This document shows positions 1-46,379 of a stretch of DNA of 62,000 bases, piece after piece. The DNA is taken from positions 717,501-779,500 of the forward strand of contig WPIO01000110.1 of assembly GCA_009760855.2 (NCBI GenBank). The letters are read 5' to 3'. The translations under genes and the position numbers were made by a program. Each line of letters opens with the position of its first letter. The first letter of the stretch is position 1. Origin of the DNA: Cristatella mucedo. Taxonomy: Eukaryota > Bryozoa > Phylactolaemata > Cristatellidae. Under the pieces are notes generated by a model. That model made no database searches, had not been told where the DNA came from, and was given only the letters and a program-made list of their open reading frames with translations.

Positions 1-441
1 ACCATTGCTGCCACCGACACGTCAGCGCCATGTCTGAACGCATGAATGCCAGTGTCGTTGGCTACTAAACAATGTATGAGAATTATCGGAAGTGGCCAGT
101 CGTCCAGGCCCCCACCCGGACGCCAAGTTCCTACTGCCAGTCACGTGACTGCCAGTCACGGATGAACAGCCTGCACAGGCTCTCAGCGTGTGACTTCCAG
201 CAGCAGCAGCACCTTCGCGGCAGAAGTTATAACTCTCCTACTTCTCCGGGTCAGGCGGTGCATTCGCTAACGGTCTTCGAAAGCACAATAAAAAACGGAA
301 GACTCTTGCTCATCATTTTGTTGTTATTGCCATGTTTAAGGAACTCGAAAAACCGATAAGGAAAGAGAGACTGGAAGGACTAAGTGAACTTTATCTTGAT
401 CTCAACTTTATCGACGAGTTAAGAGGTTTGGAAGCAGCAAA

Positions 442-603
442 GAGGAAGCAGCACGCAGACGAAGGAGCTCGAAGAGGAAGCAGCACGCAGACGAAGGAGC
501 TCGATGCAGGCAAGCGCATTCCGCCCGCCTGCATGCATGCAGCATGCCTGCCTGTGTGGAGGAGGAGGAGGAGGAGGAGGAGGAGGAGGGAGGAAGGAGG
601 AGC
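442..603. repeat. Tandem 32-bp duplication and (GGA)n
   Basis: GAGGAAGCAGCACGCAGACG + AAGGAGCTCGA occurs at 442-472 and 474-504; 557-603 is (GGA)n. Both lie within a small plus-strand frame (332-631, starting MFKELEKPIRKERLEGLSEL) that I cannot identify. Confidence 0.8.
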
Positions 604-788
604 AACGCTAGCACTCACAAGACTGGCTTAGGCCTCGCATGAGTAGCATTCCTCGACCTCGGTTATTCAGCAAATTTCTAAGTACAAATGGCTAATTAAA
701 CACAGGGTGTAGCTGCAGGCTGTTGACAGCATCAGCAGCCCCTGCATTTAAGTGCGTGGGCGACAGGAGCATGGCTTCATTCATGCGC

Positions 789-830
789 AAGCATCATGCA
801 TCAAGCATTATGCATCAAGCATCATGCATC
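789..830. repeat. 14-bp tandem repeat x3
   Basis: AAGCATCATGCATC, AAGCATTATGCATC, AAGCATCATGCATC at 789, 803 and 817. One substitution in the middle unit. Each unit contains the palindrome ATGCAT. Confidence 0.9.
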
Positions 831-1145
831 ATTGACCCCCCCCAACAAGCAACAGGCCGCAGGCGCCAACGTGGTTAACGAGCATTATTTGCACAGGTCT
901 CAGCCAGACTAACAAGGCAGACTCGCCGGTACTCCTACAACATGCCTTAATTTTTAAAATTTTTTTTTATTTCCTAAAGAGCAAATGTTAGATCAACGAC
1001 GAACCAATAGATTACTTTCGGCATCAAATCTACAGTCCTGGCCGAGTGAAGGCGATGAGGAGACTGAGTTGAATTAATGCGATGAGGGAGGAAATTCTTC
1101 AATCTTCTCTTCTCTTCTATGTGCCTATGCCTTCCCTATACTGCA

Positions 1146-1318
1146 GACATATAATAATATTGCACTTGATAAAGCGCCCTCAGATAACTTAATCTCTTTC
1201 TAGGCGCTTTACATTTGCTGCAAAGTGATATGCAATAGAATAGTAAGTAAAATCATGCTTGAAAAACAAACAAAATGAATAATATGGTTAGGGGTGACAT
1301 GCGCAAGGTCAGCATGCT
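1146..1318 (-). mobile_element. LINE-A 3' tail, inverted
   Basis: This is the reverse complement of the 3' UTR seen at 1800-1985. It contains the stem arms AAAGCGCC (1171-1178) and GGCGCTTT (1203-1210), the GGTTAGGGGTGACATG block and the (ATT)-like end at about 1150. It is fused directly to a plus-strand LINE-A coding fragment. Confidence 0.85.
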
Positions 1319-1990
1319 GCTTACTGGCCTACCAGCATGTGCGATCAGGCGATTGCAGCTGGTGCAAAACTATGCAGCTAGGCTTGTCTGTCGTGAGCGT
1401 CGCAGTTGCCACGTTACTCCACTTCTCGCCGACCTGCACTGGCTACCAGTCAAGCAACGGATTGACTTCAAGGTTTAGTCGCTCACTTTTAGGTCCCTTC
1501 ATTCTATGGCTCCAGCCTATCTGTCAGATATACTACCCCATCAGGCCAAGCATCGTACCACCCGCTTTTCGGAATCCAACAGTCTAGAAATACCTCGTAC
1601 AAACCTTAAATCCTTTGGAGACCAAGCATTTAGCTCGTATGCTCCCAAAGCCTGGAACTCCCTCCCGACCTGCGTCAGAACATCCCATGACCTGACCACA
1701 TTTAAAAGGAACTTGAAAACACACCTATTTAGGACAGCATTTAGTGGGTCCATGTGATTCGTCCTTGATGTGCTTATGCGTGCTGACACTGTGCATGCTG
1801 CCACTAACCACATTTGCATGCTGACTCTGTGCATGTTACCCCTAACCATATTATTCATTTCGTTTGTTTTTTCAAGCATGATTTTACTTACCATTCAATT
1901 GCATTTCACTTTACAGCAAATGTAAAGCGCCTAGAGAGATTAAGTTCTCTGAGGGCGCTTTATCAAGTGAATTATTATTATTATTATATT
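1319..1990 (+). mobile_element. LINE-A (L2/CR1-type non-LTR) 3' end, broken
   Basis: The C-terminal end of the reverse-transcriptase ORF (IRRLQLVQNYAARLVCRERR, LLADLHWLPVKQRIDFKV, then APAYLSDILPH and KAWNSLP) is interrupted by TAG at 1476-1478. It is followed by a stop at about 1757, a 3' UTR with a stem-loop (1924-1961) and an (ATT)n tail. LADLHWLPV and APAYLSDLL are standard C-terminal motifs of L2/CR1-clade LINEs. Confidence 0.9.
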
Positions 1991-2000
1991 ATAAGAGGAA

Positions 2001-4306
2001 CGACAACACCACATTCGGGTTATAACTCGGTTGGTGTATGCACTAGAATACCAACCAGACAAATTTTGATGAACCTACATAGACGACGGGAAATACAAAG
2101 CTGATTACCTATTTTAATACCCGATGGCACAGCATTGGTAGCCGGTGGAACCCAGGAACTGACACTTCAATCGGCCGGAGCGTGTAAACTATACGATGAA
2201 AGCCGAGGTGGAGAGGTATTCTAACCGTATCAATTTCGGGGCAAGACCTCCTGCTGCACCACCACCTTAGCATCTCCTTCACTCGTTGTCAAACGAAGTG
2301 CCCAGCCAGTGCCCCTCAAAGGTATACATGCACTTCTTTCCCCTCAGCAAACTTTCAACAAGCTGAGCGTTTGCCATCGCATGCGGTGCATGTGCTTCTC
2401 CACTCTGCCTACCGGGTCGCAGCCTTTCAGCCTGGATGGGCCATACAGTCCTTAGACACTGCCCAGCCTCTAGCATACGGCACACCTTGGCGAGTCGTCT
2501 ACCAACCATGGTTCTTCATTAGCTCTGCCGATCTATAGCTCTGTGCATTTTCGGCCAAACGGTACTGATTGTAGCACATTCGAAGTGGCTTTCACGCTTT
2601 CGGCATGACCACCAAACAGTCTGACGACTCTTCATCGGCCGAAATTCCCGGAGACAGCGGCGGCGGCGGCAGCAGTAGCACAGCACCGTTCATCTAAACG
2701 AAATCGCTACTGTCGACACTTGGCCAGCCCATTGCCTGACAGCAAGGTCAGGCTGTGTGCCGAACCTGTCACAGACTGCTACCAATCTCAATCTGCACCC
2801 CGTGATGCGACAGGAACGCTGCAGGAAGGCTTTCCGAGCGGCACCTACAGCGCCCACTCCACGAGATCCGTTGATCGATAATGGGTCAACTCAGACGGTG
2901 AGTATCCACTTTCGGATCTTGGTCGGTCGGATCCAGAGACTCCAAGCACATTATCATGGGGTGGTGCTGTAGCAGACCGCTCACTTTAGGCTTTCACCGT
3001 GGGCTTCTAACTCGCAGGCTGCCTCGGACTGGTCTGGGGGTCCCAAGCTGGTTCCAAAGAATGCTTAGCGAGTATCCGACGTTGAGTGTTTAATAACCAC
3101 GTTCAAGGCCCACATCAGAAGTCACAGAGTCACTGAATAGCCGAGCTCGGAGCTACAGGTTAACGAAGGTCAAGTGCAGGCATGCCACTAAGGGGCTCAT
3201 TAGGGTGACAGCAACTCCGGGTCTCCGAATGGTTCCATTGCCAGAGCCGCTGCTGTGCATTCACACTGTCTTCATTTCTAGGTTTCAATTCAATAATACT
3301 TGCACACCAGCATATGGCAGCGTCGCATCACGCCTACACCCACTGGCTAGCCGAATGGGATATTTACATCCTCCGAGTACCGAACGAGAGGCCCAGGCTG
3401 CCTGTATATGCACCCTGCGAGGAGCCTGATGCCTAGTCATACGAAATCGGCATCCAGTTCCGGACGACTGGCTGCTGCCTGATATTATTCTTATAATTAT
3501 CAATCATTGCAGTAAATAGGAAAGCTCGATTGCTGACTGCTTAGAAAGAACTTCGTTCGACCTCGACACTACAAAACACGAATGGCGTGCACGACACAAA
3601 CCTCCTGCAGCCAGCCGATGCGCATTTAGAGCAGCGCAGCTAAGAGTTTGGTCGCTGAAGCTGCCTCATTGGGATGGGGGGGACCCACCTCCTCACAGCC
3701 TTCCAGCCGAGGCATGGCCGGTCTCTTCTGCACTTTGCAAAATTTGCAGCCTGGCCATCGACAACGTTTACAACCCAACAGCTCAAAGCAGTGACCTTCC
3801 TGGTAGCCAGACCGGTTCACGATGGAATGGAATTCTAAATAACCTCGTATCACAGTCGGTCCAATCGGTTGTCTACCGTATACTGCCCGCCCCACAGCGA
3901 TCGGCCGAGCACGTGTCGGCCGTCACGTGGGTTCGTGAGACAGTGGGGAGGTGAGTGATTGGGGTGGGGGGGGGGTTCGGCTGGCGAGCAGAAGCCTGCT
4001 GCCCGACGGTCTGCAATCGTTCTCGAGACAGAGCCAAAGGCGGCTGCTAGACTAACGACAAGCTTGCACAGCATTCGAGGCCAGGCACTAAAAAAAGGAC
4101 CGCAAGTTCGTGCGCGGGTCTGGCCTTGATGAGATGCGCCACTGGAAGCGCTCCCTCCGGTTTTGCAGAGAACAAACTAGCGACAGAGGCCCGTGACAAA
4201 GTTTCTAACTCTGCACAGTGGGTGGGTAGTTTGGGGGTGGGGCGGTTCGGCGGCAGCACGTGGGAGAAGCACGTCACTGACGCAGCTGCAGCAGCGACTC
4301 TCTCAC
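2001..4306. other. Intron 14 of MYO6, no recognised feature
   Basis: About 2.3 kb of apparently unique sequence with many small frames in both strands. I recognise no motif in any of them. A GGGGTGGGGGG run lies near 3960. Confidence 0.5.
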
Positions 4307-38762
<34,456 letters not shown>

Positions 38763-38924
38763 GCCCGGTCCAGCGTCTCACGCGACCAGCCTCGGCGACC
38801 TGAAGGGCAACTTACAGTTGGCAAATGGACTGACAGCAGCAGCTGCCGACCGAAGCACCGCCGAGAGTGATGGGGAGGCTTCGGTGGCCACGCTCAGCAG
38901 CAGCAAGCTAACAATATTAGTAAC

Positions 38925-39025
38925 AGTAATAGTAATAATAGCAAGACATTTTTACGGCACTGAGAGAGAGAACGAAATCTCCTTCTAGGCTCTTTGAATG
39001 TACTAGACAGAAAGCATGTCAACAG
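38925..39025 (-). mobile_element. LINE-A 3' tail fragment
   Basis: AATAATAGCAAGACATTTTT, then ACGAAATCTCCTTCTAGGCT and AAGCATGTCAACAGG. Same variant as 21960-22060 (GCAAGACATTTT start). It lies 160 bp upstream of the myosin VI start codon. Confidence 0.65.
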
Positions 39026-42000
39026 GTGTGTGATTGCACGCGGCAGCTGCAGCACACGGCAGGATGAGCAGAAGCCGTGCACAGGTCTATAATGGTGAAC
39101 ATATGGAGAGGTTGCAGCCAAACGCTGGCGACAGCGTTGGCTACTTCTGCTGCTAGAAATTCAGCAATTTCGTGAGTCACAGCTTCACATGCCTATTCCA
39201 ACCAATGATCGTCATTAAAAATGCATAGCTACATCAATCAGATGGATGCACTAAGCTCACCTATCAGCACACGAACCACAGCAGGATTCTGCAGCCTCGG
39301 CTAGCAGGGGCTTATTTCTTACCAGCCAGACCACCCACCACTGCTGCTGCTGGCGCTAGCTGGGCCCAGGTTCGGGTTGGCCAGAGCATGCATGACGGCA
39401 GCACTCAAGGCACCACGTGGTTTGCAACTGCAGCACGCCTTGCCATTTTTGCTGGTGTCCCATGGTACCCTGGGGCCGACGCTGGTGCCGAATGGTGCCT
39501 TGCAGCCACAGCTGGTGTTGCAAGGTCGTGGAAATTGACAAAAACATCTGACAGTCAACCGATACGAAGGTGTTGTGGATGTCAACTTATTACACAATGA
39601 CAGGTGAAACAAGGAATATTTTAATGGACTCGAAAGATGGCACGAGAGACTTGGCAGCTCAAATTTTTGACACGAGCTGCCTCTGCACTAGCTTATACAG
39701 TATGCTGAGGCCTTTCTAGCTAACTGCTGGAGTGCAGGCTAGGTGCTCAGGACTGCACGCTCCCACGAGTGAGCAGGCCTGCCGAAGCCACCAGGCACAA
39801 GAGCATTGGTGGCGTCCAGCGAAGCAATGGTGCCCTACCATTCAGCAAAGCAGATCAAGCAGACAGAGCTGCAGTGATAGCAGGGTGGGAATGCCTGGTC
39901 ACGCCTCAAGCATGCCCTCCTCTGCTGGGCGATAGCCTGCAGCTGAGTGCTGAGCCTGAACCAGTGGCTCTTATCAACCACTGTGAGCCGCCTAACTGGA
40001 AGTGAGGTCACTAATAAGCTGCCACCACTGCTGTGACTAGCTGCCTGCCACCTACTAAGAGGGTGGTCCCTTCCACCCACTGAGAGGCAGCTCCCTCGAT
40101 GGGTGCATGCAGGCTGACAAGGCATCCTTGTTGCTGGCATGATGGGTCATCATGCCGGCAACAGAGGTACCTTGCCTACACCAACTGGACATGCAGTCAC
40201 CCTCCTCCGAAAGTTAGCTAAGCCTCTAATAAACGATCAGGCTGGTAATTCTACAAACGATAATTTCATAATAAAAAAAAGTGCTCTTTGCCTGCCAGAC
40301 AAGAAACATACAGAAAGCAGAAACGACAGGTATAGCAAAACTTATCCAACAGAAATCCTAAATAAACTAATGCAACGTGGTCCTAGTAGAGATGAATAAG
40401 AAATTCAAGTTTAACTCTGATCTGTGTGGTACTGGCCGAATTATGGATTTTACTACAAGGCACGAATCTAATCTGTAAATGAAGCCGAGTAAAAGTCACA
40501 AGCAGGCACCTCAACAAGCACATGCACCTTGATCTACCAAGGTTCAACAAGTTGGGATGAAAGTCGCATACGATGCAGAGATCGGTAGATTTGCCATTTG
40601 TACATATCTTGCTTCCCCCATTACATTTGGTAAGATGTGGTTCGCATAATCATATGTTTTCATATGCGGAAGAAAGTTGGCAGAATTTCTAATGCAGTTT
40701 CCAACATGCTTGTAGTTTGAAAGGCATCCTATACAAATACTCGATTCAGGACCAATCGTATAAGTATTTTCTTGACATTCCTCCTTAAACTGTGCTAAGC
40801 CACTCGTGAACTATGCTAACCATCGTTCAATGAGAGGTCATTCAACCTAATAAGAATCATACCAATTCATCATCGGCACGTGGGTTACACTCGCAGAGTC
40901 ATGTCTTGAGACATGGATTGCACAGATTGGATTTCCCCGAGTTTCTCAAGCTAGCTGACCAATTTGCTGTGGGTACCCACTGATATAAAAAAGACTCAAC
41001 AAAATGCCTTGGTGAGCCTTGCCTGGGAGATATGACAAGCCAGCTTGCAATGCCCAGCCAGTCCTAACTGAGAGAAGGGACACACTTCAGCAGTGCAGCT
41101 ACCTCAGCCAGCTGCCACTAGCCTCCGTTTGCTAAGCCAAACTGCCTGGTCAGTAGGCTGGCAGCACGGTCGAAGTGCAAGGACTAAAAGCTGCCCCTGA
41201 CACCACCATGAAGCAAGCACATCACATCTTGAAAGTAAATAGCTTGCTAAATCGGAATGCTTCCCATCTGTGACAGGTTGTGATTAATAAATACCAGAAG
41301 TCATCAATGAGGGATGCTAGTGGGAGGGTACTGATGCTCTGTCTGCATGTGGCCCGATTGCTTGAACATTAAAGTGCTGCTTATGCAACATCCTGAGTCT
41401 GTGTGGTTAAAACCCCATTTGCTGCAGACAATAAAGGAATGTCTGCTGCAGGACTCAGAACCAAGTACCTGGTTCGTGATGTATGTACGTGGTGTACCTT
41501 ACCCCTTAGCTAAAAATCAGGAGAAAATACATCAATGATCACTGTCAACGTGCTGTTAATGCTCAGGCCAGAACCACGCAAGTCGAAGGATTTGTACAGC
41601 AGCTCTCTCGGGAGTTTGATCGGACATTCCTTGCATGCGGTGAGCAAACTGCATCAGTGGGACCATGTAGACCACTGCTCGCGGCATCGTACTGCAGCTG
41701 TGGCCAGAGTTCGGAGCCAGCCGTTCGCTGCATCCTCAGCACTCACAGCGGCATTTAACACGAAACAAAATTTAACCGGCATTTAACGCGAACGATCGAT
41801 GCTGTGCCAACGGGATACCGCGAACGGAACTAGCCGGCTATCCAGCGGCAGATGTCTAAGCTGTGCCAGCCACCACCGGTGTCTAATGTTGTACCTCCTC
41901 TCCCGGTGCTTGGAACGCTGATGAGAGTCGGAGTTTTAGAAAATGGCAGCCCGATGTGAGCGGTACGCTAGGGAAGCAGTAACTCCTCGCCGGCTGCCGG

Positions 42001-42108
42001 AGGCGAGCTTTTTCGGTAAATACAACGCCGCCTCACCGCTGTGGCCCGGTCGAGTACAGCCGGCGGTAGAGTTGGGGCGCGGCGCTGCGCTGCCGGCAGA
42101 TAACACCC

Positions 42109-42109
<1 letters not shown>
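39026..42109. other. Intergenic, no recognised gene or repeat
   Basis: About 3 kb of apparently single-copy sequence directly upstream of myosin VI. If the gene has a noncoding first exon and promoter they should be here, but I see no clear TATA box or CpG island. Confidence 0.5.

Positions 42110-42176
<67 letters not shown>
42110..42176. repeat. (GA)n microsatellite
   Basis: About 33 GA units at the end of a short GC-rich stretch (41940-42110). Confidence 0.95.
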
Positions 42177-42177
<1 letters not shown>

Positions 42178-42676
42178 AACTCAACTGCGGGCCACGCCTA
42201 CCTGATCGCCACAGTCAAGAACGCTAGCGTAAGCCCGAAAACCGCCGGAAGGAATAGCCGGCGGGCTACAGGTTACACCTGCCCGACGCCTAAAGCCACA
42301 GTAACCACATCGATTGTAAATCGCCGGCTCTTCCGATTGGCTGAGCCGACGGCTCCACTCACCGCTCTGGGGAATATTGGGAGCCAACGCCCAAGCGGCA
42401 AACCAAACAGGACGGTCAGCAGCTCCCAGACTCCCAGACTCCTCGGCTGCCAAGCTGTGGCCGCAGGCAGCCACTGCCTGGTGAGATTCCCGACGGGTGG
42501 CTTGAGAGTTCTTATCGGCCGCTCTGACTACGTCACTCTGTGGGCACGCTCTGCTGTAGCAACAGTCCTCAGTCCCCCTATTTCGACAGCAATGGCTGGA
42601 CAACGGGTTTTTAGTGTTGACAATCAAAGCATTGCGGCTCATTGAACTGTCGTTTGACAGCAATGCGTGAGTCCTG

Positions 42677-43205
<529 letters not shown>

Positions 43206-43736
43206 GAGTGAGAGACACCCATGCGAGGAGAAATAACGCGTGCGACCGAAAATCGGTCCGGACGCGGAAATGCGTTTCGTAAATGCACCGGTCTGAGTCT
43301 CTATATTTGTGGGCCACCATTATACCATTATGTTTCATGAAAGTGCGAGGTCGTTGACAAAAAGAAAACGAGACAAAAAACGAAGCATTGACACATCCAT
43401 TTCCTCCTAAAAATGCAAACCAACTGCACTCTCCCATTGTTAGCCAGCCTTAAACCTGCGTAGAAGTTAAGCAAGCTGAAGATAGCAGAGTAGCAAATGC
43501 AGTGACAGTGCGGTAAAAGTATGTCGCCCCTGGAAAGTCTTTTGTCGACCCATTTGCGGTGTAGCGAAATGCAGACGGTAGACCAAATCTTTTCCAGTGA
43601 CACCGGCAATCATCTACATCTAGCAGTGAGCAAGCTGTGGAAGGTGCTTTTTTGAAACGGTGCAAAAACCGACTCCATAAACGCGTCACAGGGGTAACGA
43701 TAGCCTCACCTCCCGCAGGACTACTTTGATAGAGAG

Positions 43737-43829
<93 letters not shown>
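43737..43829. repeat. (AT)n tract at the left edge of the MITE
   Basis: About 45 AT units with one GT interruption, ending exactly at the MITE's TA. The matching TA-rich tract on the other side is 44550-44602, followed by (GA)n to 44634. Confidence 0.95.
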
Positions 43830-43832
<3 letters not shown>

Positions 43833-44541
43833 TCGTCCCTCGTTTATTGCAGTTAATTAGTTCCAGACTCTACCGCGATAAGACAATTTTCGCGAAGTAG
43901 GATTATATTTATAAATCGAATATTTTCGTAGTTGGAGCATTGGAGACCCGTTCACGACCCTCTAGATACGGTTTTTGGCACTATTTGAGCCCTCAGGATA
44001 TAAAATAACACCATAATAGCCACGATTACACTTTTATTTACCAATACATCAGTCAGAATGGGAGAAAATAAGCCATATTAGAGGTTAAAAGTATTATAGT
44101 ATCATTATCGTACATTTAGTTACACGCACACACTAAGTTCCTACGCTAGGATGGTAAAACAGTGAACAGCACGTTTTGATTGGCTTGGTTTCACCACATT
44201 ATTATTATTTATTTTCTATTTATTATTTATTTTTATTATCATATTTTTTGGAAAAAAAGTTCTTGCCCACACACAAGGAGTGGTCGAGCGGCTGCACCTG
44301 GCTGGTATGCTGGAGGTGGGGGGGGGGTTCGTGAATACACAGACCTGCAGACACCGTACGTATGTCAGTTTTAATTTTTTTGTAATACAGAGGCGTATAA
44401 GTGACACAGACAACAAAGGGCGCGCTTTATTACGTTTACTATCTCGATCAGCTCCTTAATGAATATGTGTGTACTGTATTTGATAAAACCGCAATAGAGT
44501 GAAGCCGTGACAGTCGAAGCGAGAAGTGGCGAGGGACGACT
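43829..44541. mobile_element. Non-autonomous TIR element (MITE, Tc1/mariner-pogo style)
   Basis: CAGTCGTCCCTCG at 43831-43843 and its exact reverse complement CGAGGGACGACTG at 44529-44541 bound 711 bp with no transposase. The left end follows TA. Both sides are (TA)n tracts, fitting a TA target. The left subterminal sequence (TTATTGC, CCGCGATAAG, TCGCGAAGTAGG) is of the pogo/Tigger MITE type. The right TA is displaced by a poly-A run. Confidence 0.75.
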
Positions 44542-44551
44542 GAAAAAAAAA

Positions 44552-44595
<44 letters not shown>

Positions 44596-45042
44596 ATATA
44601 TAAAGAGAGAGAGAAAGAGAGAGAGAGAGACAGAGTATGAAGCATTAAACATTTTTTAAGCCGGCGAGGTCGCGAACGATAACATTCATGAAACTAGCTA
44701 AGAAGTGGGACTATTTGCCGCACAGCTGTCAGGCCATGGGAATCAGCGCTGCTTGGTGAGCCGCTTGTTTAAAGCTCTCACGCCAGCGTATTGGAAAAGC
44801 CGGAAGTATAGAGGAGATTCACCTGCAATGTCGTCGCGCACCGCAGGCTCGCAAGACTTAATCTGGAGCTGCTGCGAGCTCTATGCTGCTCTACGTACGT
44901 TACAGGAAGCCATGACATTCAGTCCGTCGTTATTTTCCAAACCCACATGAGCTTCTCAATTGCTGATTGCTAGTGGCAAGGAAAATTAGAAACGCGACGC
45001 TACCATTCATAATAAATAAATAAATAGTAGCTGATTTAAAAG

Positions 45043-45395
45043 CCTCATTTTTATAACGGCAGAAGAGCCTTAATGGCTATCGCCACCACTTGCAGTTGGC
45101 AAGAAAAAATCGTCCACTACAGGATTCGAACCCACGACCTCGATCTTGAAGAGCGAGCACCTTATCTCCTGAGCTATATTATGGGAGGTGGTCGCTATTA
45201 CAGCAGCCAAGTAGGTCGATCTATTTCTGACATTAAAAGAGGTTAGCTGAATTAACTGCGTCATTTATATATCGGCAGAAGAGCGTTCATGGCTATCACC
45301 ACCGCTTGCGGTTGGCAAGAAAAAATCGTCCACTGCAGGACTCAAACCAGCGACTTGAGTCGGGAAGAGCGAGCACCGTACCGTACTTAGCGAAG
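45043..45395 (-). mobile_element. Two adjacent type 2 SINE copies, same orientation
   Basis: Copy 1 (45043-45190) has a perfect inverted B box GGATTCGAACC and A-box region GAGCACCTTATCTCCTGAGC. Copy 2 (45256-45395) has GGACTCAAACC and a GAGCGAGCACC head. Both share CGGCAGAAGAGC, TGGCTATC and CAAGAAAAAATCGTCCACT. They are diverged enough to be separate insertions or an old tandem duplication. Confidence 0.75.
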
Positions 45396-45865
45396 ACCCG
45401 TGCGTGATGTAATCTGGATCTCTATATTTCACTCTTCGCGGCTCGTAAAATCGCCTGTGAAATGAGACTTCTACGATTCGTGAAAGAATGTGCAGGTTGT
45501 CATTCCGTCAGCACGTGCGCCACAAGCGCCGCAAGCTAAAAATTTGTCACCGACCTGCAATGGCCTTCAAAATGGCGACCGTCGGTGATTGTGCTCGCGT
45601 GAAAACAGCCTATCGACTTCAAGGCCGAGCCACTCACTCCTCGCCTTTGCCCCCCTTTCATTCTATGTCTTCAGCAAACCAATTCCGGATGCCTATAATT
45701 CACTAGTCAAATGTCTTCTTGCCAGTGCAGTAAGAGGCTTAAAATTGGTACATTGTCTGCAGCTAGGTTTGTCCGAAATGAATGTCGCAACAGTGATATC
45801 CATCATTTGTCGTCGACCTGCACCGGCTCCCGTCAAGCAGAGTACTTGCAAATTGCGTGGAGCCG

Positions 45866-46003
<138 letters not shown>

Positions 46004-46059
46004 CATTTGTATATCTCTCTAAAACTTGACTGGAACTTATTTGTTACGCTTGAAGTTTT

Positions 46060-46265
46060 GAAGTAAGAGCTAAGCTTGTCTGCTCCTTCTAGTTGGTCTT
46101 CATTATAAAGGTTAGGTTAGAGACTGGGTAGAAGGTGCACAAGTTGTGTAAGTTAAGTTTTGCCGTCTTAATGAGTGGCCTAGCAACAGCCATTTTGAAA
46201 GGTGCAGGGGCATAACCTGAGTCCAAGTAGCATACAGATTTATTATTATAGTTAATTATTTTACC
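46060..46265 (-). mobile_element. LINE-A RT fragment
   Basis: The minus strand reads approximately FKMAVARPLIKTAKLN, the SLK.A.V.PL.KK segment of LINE RTs, and aligns with the copy at about 21600-21660. Short and decayed. Confidence 0.5.
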
Positions 46266-46379
46266 CGATAGGTGCAGATCGGGACTCTAAAGCTGCCTTT
46301 ACACTTTCAAGTTTCCTCCTGACTCGGTGTCGAATCAGCACTGAATCAGCACCGATTTCCCTGCTTTTGAGCTTCTGCG

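Noticed and set aside
332-631. 99-residue frame starting MFKELEKPIRKERLEGLSEL
   Set aside because: The first 40 residues look protein-like, but the rest is a tandem duplication and (GGA)n poly-Arg. No family recognised, no splice sites identified, and it is antisense inside intron 14.
2279-2509. Minus-strand 76-residue frame
   Set aside because: No motif, no conserved partner in the window; it does not continue myosin VI.
45256-45395. CRISPR-like or satellite pair with 45043-45190
   Set aside because: Only two copies, diverged, each a complete SINE; no spacer-repeat regularity.
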